Shown: positions 61,099 to 64,000 of the stretch, piece by piece
How the letters are laid out: each line of letters begins with the position of its first letter
How positions within the stretch are numbered: the first letter of the stretch is position 1
NCBI GenBank assembly: GCA_964586225.1
Contig: CAZPHD010000009.1
Location: 8,036 to 72,035, forward strand
Length of the DNA stretch: 64,000 bases
From: JANJUB01 sp964586225
GTDB taxonomy: Bacteria; Armatimonadota; Fimbriimonadia; Fimbriimonadales; Fimbriimonadaceae
Direction of reading: 5' to 3'
Made by a program: the position numbers and the translations under genes
Notes under the pieces: generated by a model
The model's database searches: none
Told to the model about the DNA's origin: nothing
What the model saw: the letters and a program-made list of their open reading frames with translations, nothing else

Positions 61099-61456
61099 TA
61101 AGATGTGCTTGGACTCGAAGTTCATCGCCAGACAAGCACAGGTCGTATACTCACAGCGGTCTACACAGACCCGGTCTCTCGACCGTGGGGGTGCCGCTAT
61201 TCCCTGGCGGCCCCTCAAACAACTCGTTGACGACGCAGTAAGGATTGACGGAGATGTCGTTTGGCCCCGCGCAGATCAGTGGGAGGAGACATTTTGGAAG
61301 GCATCTCGACCCGTTACGGACACGGACCGGATGTTGCCTAGGAAAAGGGGGAGGGGGGACGAAGAAACGCGATGGGGCCCCCTCCTAGCTGTCGGAGTTC
61401 TTGGACCCGATTTCGGGGAACCTAGCGCTCGGCATGCTCGCTATGCACCAAAACGC
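61099..61456. other. Region without a supported gene
   Basis: About 360 bp. A forward open frame continues from before 61000 into the gene at 61496, but it has no start signal of its own and I do not call it. Confidence 0.4.
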
Positions 61457-61486
61457 TTGACAACTCGTCAGCACTTAGCCTACACT
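61457..61486 (+). promoter_or_regulatory. Promoter of membrane protein at 61496
   Basis: TTGACA (61457-61462), 18 bp, TACACT (61481-61486), 9 nt to the ATG, so the mRNA is nearly leaderless. Confidence 0.7.
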
Positions 61487-61495
61487 GTTACTCTG

Positions 61496-62140
61496 ATGAC
61501 TCTCTCCCCTATTCGCCATGGTTTGACAGCCGCCGTGGTCGCCTCGTTGACGATCATCATCATCCTTCCGTTTGCCGCACAAGCGAAGACGGCAAGCAAG
61601 CCTGCTTCCGCGATCTCTCTTGCCGCACGGCAGACCAAACAACAAGCCGCAGAGACCGCAGCGATCATTAACAACCTTGAAGTTCTTGTAAGACCTTATG
61701 ACTTCTTCATACAGATTGAACCTGACTTCGAGCAAGCACTCTCCGACCTCGATCAAATCAGAGAAAACAGTGATCGAACCATCGAGGCGGTAAAAGGCCT
61801 CGGGCGTCAAACGGTAGCCTGGTCCGAACCAACCCAGTGGGGCGGCGGCGCGTTCACCCTCCTCTCAGTCGTCGCCTTCCTGCTGGAGATGTTCTTCCTG
61901 TACAAGAAACTTCCCCTCATCTCAAATCGAGTGTGGAAGGCGATCGGCGACTATCCACCCATCGCCTGGTTTGGAGGAATGGCCACATTGGTCACGTTCT
62001 ACGGAACGGTGGCCGGCGTGGACTATCACACGTGGTTTCGCTTCCTACTCGCGGTGTGGCTCATCGTGCTCACCCACTTCTTCTGGCAGGCGGAAGCGGT
62101 CTACCGCGCCAAGCATCCAGAACCTGCACCAGCGACCTAA
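61496..62140 (+). CDS. Membrane protein of unknown function
   Basis: A 214-residue protein: a signal or first TM segment (GLTAAVVASLTIIIILPFAAQA), a helical soluble part (about 35-105), and three hydrophobic segments toward the C-terminus (FTLLSVVAFLLEMFFLY; MATLVTFYGTVAGV; FRFLLAVWLIVLTHFFW). Not recognised. ATG at 61496 is favoured by the sigma70 promoter just upstream. Its 3' end overlaps the RHS fragment's stop by 4 bp. Confidence 0.65.
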   Translation: MTLSPIRHGLTAAVVASLTIIIILPFAAQAKTASKPASAISLAARQTKQQAAETAAIINNLEVLVRPYDFFIQIEPDFEQALSDLDQIRENSDRTIEAVKGLGRQTVAWSEPTQWGGGAFTLLSVVAFLLEMFFLYKKLPLISNRVWKAIGDYPPIAWFGGMATLVTFYGTVAGVDYHTWFRFLLAVWLIVLTHFFWQAEAVYRAKHPEPAPAT

Positions 62141-62571
62141 AGGGAATAGCCGTGCGTGGTGGCGCTGTTCTCGGTGATCGAGATTCGGTCGATGCCCCGC
62201 GCGCCAAGGACGTTGCGCGTCACCTTCGTGATTGTCCCCGAAGGGTTGTAGTCGTCTTCAAATCCCATCTGCCCATCGTAAAAGAACCGCGTGGTCGGCT
62301 GGTTCGTTGCGTAATTGACGTCGTAATGCCCCGAAGGGTTACCCATGGAGCTTCCCGGACCGGTGGTTGTCCACACGTAAGTGGCCCCTTCGACCTTCTC
62401 AATGCGCTGGCCGTCGGCACGGTAGGCATAGGCGGCTCCCGTCGAGGGTTGGGCCAGGAGGGTCATGCGGTTGAGGACATCCCATCGCTGGTGCGTGGGA
62501 TACGCGTGGTATCCGGTGGAGTTCCTGCCCGTGCGGTTTCCGAGGATGTCATTTGGGCTGATTCTCTTCAT
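62137..62571 (-). CDS. RHS core fragment (truncated)
   Basis: A 144-residue frame starting M-K-R-I-S-P-N with an SD (GGGGAG) 6 nt upstream. It shows RHS features: the Y-A-Y-R-A-D-G-Q-R-I-E-K-V region and the F-F-Y-D-G-Q-M-G-F-E-D-D-Y-N-P-S-G segment. It stops at H-G-Y-S-L, exactly where the shared 120-bp block ends, so it is an incomplete RHS core. Full RHS proteins have many such repeats before a toxin tip. Confidence 0.75.
   Translation of the reverse strand: MKRISPNDILGNRTGRNSTGYHAYPTHQRWDVLNRMTLLAQPSTGAAYAYRADGQRIEKVEGATYVWTTTGPGSSMGNPSGHYDVNYATNQPTTRFFYDGQMGFEDDYNPSGTITKVTRNVLGARGIDRISITENSATTHGYSL
62146..62265. repeat. 120-bp direct repeat, RHS segment (copy B)
   Basis: 114 of 120 bases match 63581-63700, same orientation. 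It encodes GFE-x2-YNPSGTITKVTRN and the GARGIDRISITENSATTHGY region. Confidence 0.9.
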
Positions 62572-62609
62572 GAGATTCTCCCCAATGTGTGCGAAATTAG
62601 CACACGACC

Positions 62610-62909
62610 CTATCGGCGCTTCCTGAACCGTTGGCGCTTCATCTCCGAAAACTGCTCTGCATGCCTTGCAATGTCCTTGTACATCAAGTCGGGCTCGTAC
62701 CAAATGATCAACAACGATAGGAATGCCAGTGCGGGGTTTCCAAGGCTGATCTTGATCGCCCCAATGAACGATTGACTTTGTCCCATCCACAGTGACGATA
62801 ATGCACTAATGGTGTAAAGTAGCAACAAGACCGGAATGGTAACAACCCAGAAAATCGGTGAGGTCACTCGCCTCTTCACATTTGAGAAGACCTGGATAAG
62901 CGCACTCAT
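62610..62909 (-). CDS. Small membrane protein, candidate RHS immunity
   Basis: A 99-residue protein with two hydrophobic segments (about 20-40 and 55-75) and a basic C-terminus (MKRQRFRKRR). Its ATG (62909) overlaps the stop of the RHS tip gene by one nucleotide. A membrane protein directly after a membrane-type RHS tip is typical of a toxin-immunity pair. The role is inferred from position only; no family is recognised. Confidence 0.55.
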   Translation of the reverse strand: MSALIQVFSNVKRRVTSPIFWVVTIPVLLLLYTISALSSLWMGQSQSFIGAIKISLGNPALAFLSLLIIWYEPDLMYKDIARHAEQFSEMKRQRFRKRR

Positions 62910-63730
62910 TACTCTTCCACCCAAACATCAGCCACTATTGCTACCAGCTGGACGAGCAATGCATATGCAAGTGTTGTTGCGATCAGGCTTCCAAATCTGC
63001 CGGCCGTTATCTTAGAAGACCAATCCTTAAACCCCAACTTATGCAAAAGCTTTCCGATGCGCTCTTCGGGCAAATGCCAGCCCAATACAGCGACGGTCAG
63101 AGTCAGCCCCGTGCTCTGGCTCAGAGTTCCCGCGTATTGAAGCGCGACGTAAGCAAATCCTGCCAATGTAATATATTGGTAGGCGAGTTTCATGATGATG
63201 CCTGTCACATATCCTATAAGGACAAGCGCTTCTACAAGCGGCAGGGCAAGTCCGGAGATCGAGCGTCCTGTATAGTCGGTAAAATTATTGGGCGAATTGC
63301 GACAATACACATACCAGTTCTTCCCCTCCATTGCAGGATCTTCGGACAAGAACCTCCCCGTCGCGGGTTCGTAGTATCTCGCCCGCATGTAGATCAGCGA
63401 ACTCTCATCATCTGCGACGTGCCCGATCGAGGCGACATACCGGCTCTTCGGATCTCCCGTAGCCGAGCCACTACGCACCGAGCCCCAGACGTCGTAGGTG
63501 CGCCAGTTGCCGGTGGCGTAGTCATCCGTTCCATCGCGGGTGAGGATCGCGCGGCAGTTGCCGTGGCCGTCGTAGAGGGGATAGCCGTGCGTAGTGGCGC
63601 TGTTCTCGGTGATCGAGATTCGGTCGATGCCCCGCGCGCCAAGGGCGTTGCGCGTCACCTTCGTGATTGTGCCCGAAGGGTTGTACACGTTTTCAAATCC
63701 TAAAAGTCTCTGGAGAAGGTGTAACACCAT
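62909..63730 (-). CDS. RHS C-terminal part with hydrophobic toxin-like tip
   Basis: A 273-residue frame that enters the RHS core at G-F-E-N-V-Y-N-P-S-G and runs through the conserved junction R-A-R-Y-Y-E-P-A-T-G-R-F-L-S-E-D-P and Y-C-R-N-S-P-N-N-F-T-D-Y. The last about 120 residues are a divergent tip with four or five hydrophobic stretches (ALPLVEALVLIGYVTGIIM; FAYVALQYAG; LIATTLAYALLVQLVAIV), suggesting a pore-forming or membrane-targeted toxin. It lacks a proper N-terminal core and may be a silent cassette; the ATG at 63730 is weakly supported. Confidence 0.65.
   Translation of the reverse strand: MVLHLLQRLLGFENVYNPSGTITKVTRNALGARGIDRISITENSATTHGYPLYDGHGNCRAILTRDGTDDYATGNWRTYDVWGSVRSGSATGDPKSRYVASIGHVADDESSLIYMRARYYEPATGRFLSEDPAMEGKNWYVYCRNSPNNFTDYTGRSISGLALPLVEALVLIGYVTGIIMKLAYQYITLAGFAYVALQYAGTLSQSTGLTLTVAVLGWHLPEERIGKLLHKLGFKDWSSKITAGRFGSLIATTLAYALLVQLVAIVADVWVEE
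63581..63700. repeat. 120-bp direct repeat, RHS segment (copy A)
   Basis: Matches 62146-62265 at 114 of 120 bases. Copies are 1,435 bp apart in direct orientation. Confidence 0.9.
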
Positions 63731-63999
63731 CAGACTCAAGCGAGGTCGTCCGTTCCGAGGTCCGCGCGGACGGGGCGGTGAGACGTTTGCCTTTCTGTAC
63801 AATTACTCGCGTAAGGCAAAACAATGCGACAAGTGCAGTTGACGTCGCGTTGACTTTCAATCCTCCGATGCCTGAGCTACCGTTTAGAACAAGCCACACA
63901 GTTGCTCCTGTTAAGAGCCACGCGGCGATGATCCATACCACTGACATGCCCCTCTTCTGGAAAGCCAGAACAGTAGATCCAACCAAAGCTGCACCTGCG
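63693..63999 (-). CDS. Partial membrane protein
   Basis: The frame is open from the window edge to a stop at 63693. It shows two hydrophobic segments (about SVVWIIAAWLLTGATVWLVLN and TALVALFCLTRVIV) and a Ser/Thr-rich tail. It ends just inside the RHS repeat boundary (63700), in the position of an immunity gene of a preceding RHS cassette. The start lies outside the window. Confidence 0.5.
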   Translation of the reverse strand, partial: AGAALVGSTVLAFQKRGMSVVWIIAAWLLTGATVWLVLNGSSGIGGLKVNATSTALVALFCLTRVIVQKGKRLTAPSARTSERTTSLESDGVTPSPETFRI

Positions 64000-64000
64000 C

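Larger units (their letters stand above)
54717..64000. mobile_element. Integrative element at tRNA-Thr (left part)
   Basis: Starts directly after the tRNA-Thr 3' end with an integrase, followed by excisionase-like, RepA-like helicase, candidate origin, primase, serine recombinase and RadC-like genes and RHS fragments. A copy of the tRNA 3' end was not found to the right, so the outer boundary is unknown; where the element ends within the RHS region cannot be decided. Confidence 0.75.

Noticed and set aside
60752..62140. 462-codon forward frame across the recombinase operon promoter into 61496
   Set aside because: The first 248 codons are antisense to two genes and the operator; a sigma70 promoter and signal peptide support the start at 61496.

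Overview
The window is a 64 kb, GC-rich, gene-dense bacterial contig with one internal assembly gap (10 Ns inside dnaE). TolC/RND efflux genes imply an outer membrane. The mixture of DUF1501/DUF1800 proteins, pilin-like H-X9-DG proteins, a proteasome-type ARC/Mpa AAA ATPase, homogentisate dioxygenase and many apparently leaderless genes suggests a free-living heterotroph, most plausibly Armatimonadota (Fimbriimonadia-like). That taxonomic call is inference; no rRNA is present.

Positions 1-32600 are mostly chromosomal housekeeping and catabolism: the end of a HEPN-like gene, an MFS transporter, dnaE, malate dehydrogenase, a secreted trypsin-like protease, the rpsO-pnp operon with a clear sigma70 promoter, a DUF1800-DUF1501 pair, an ARC-type ATPase, a FlaA1/CapD-type nucleotide-sugar enzyme, hmgA-frr, tRNA-Arg(CCG), a secreted repeat protein followed by two pilin-like proteins, an alpha-L-rhamnosidase with a DUF72 protein, a sugar isomerase-like protein, a PhnP-like hydrolase and a CPA2 antiporter.

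Positions 32600-54700 hold tRNA-Asn(GTT), small lipoprotein genes, a heavy-metal RND efflux operon (His-rich protein, TolC-like, adaptor, NTF2-like, CzcA/CusA-like pump), two phytanoyl-CoA dioxygenase-like proteins, a second MFS transporter, a 21-bp minisatellite, two tandem ClpS-like adaptors, a bidomain ALDH16-type dehydrogenase, a melibiase-like secreted protein, a cyclophilin, a GspF-like protein and an M32 carboxypeptidase.

From tRNA-Thr(CGT) at 54642 to the window end lies an integrative element: a tyrosine integrase next to the tRNA, an AlpA/Xis-like regulator, a RepA-type helicase and a DnaG-like primase separated by an iteron-rich candidate origin, then an opposing four-gene operon (two unknown proteins, a serine recombinase, a RadC-like protein) behind a 26-bp palindromic operator. 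Its distal part carries fragmented RHS polymorphic-toxin cassettes with candidate immunity genes. The right attachment site was not found, so the element probably runs past the window.

Two signals recur across the window. At least 18 genes carry a TANNNT-like (or CATAAT) -10 box only 5-8 nt before the start codon, the signature of leaderless transcription. Four intergenic regions contain arrays of degenerate 7-mers or 10-mers followed by the inverse array, forming long potential hairpins that look like an uncharacterised repeat class.
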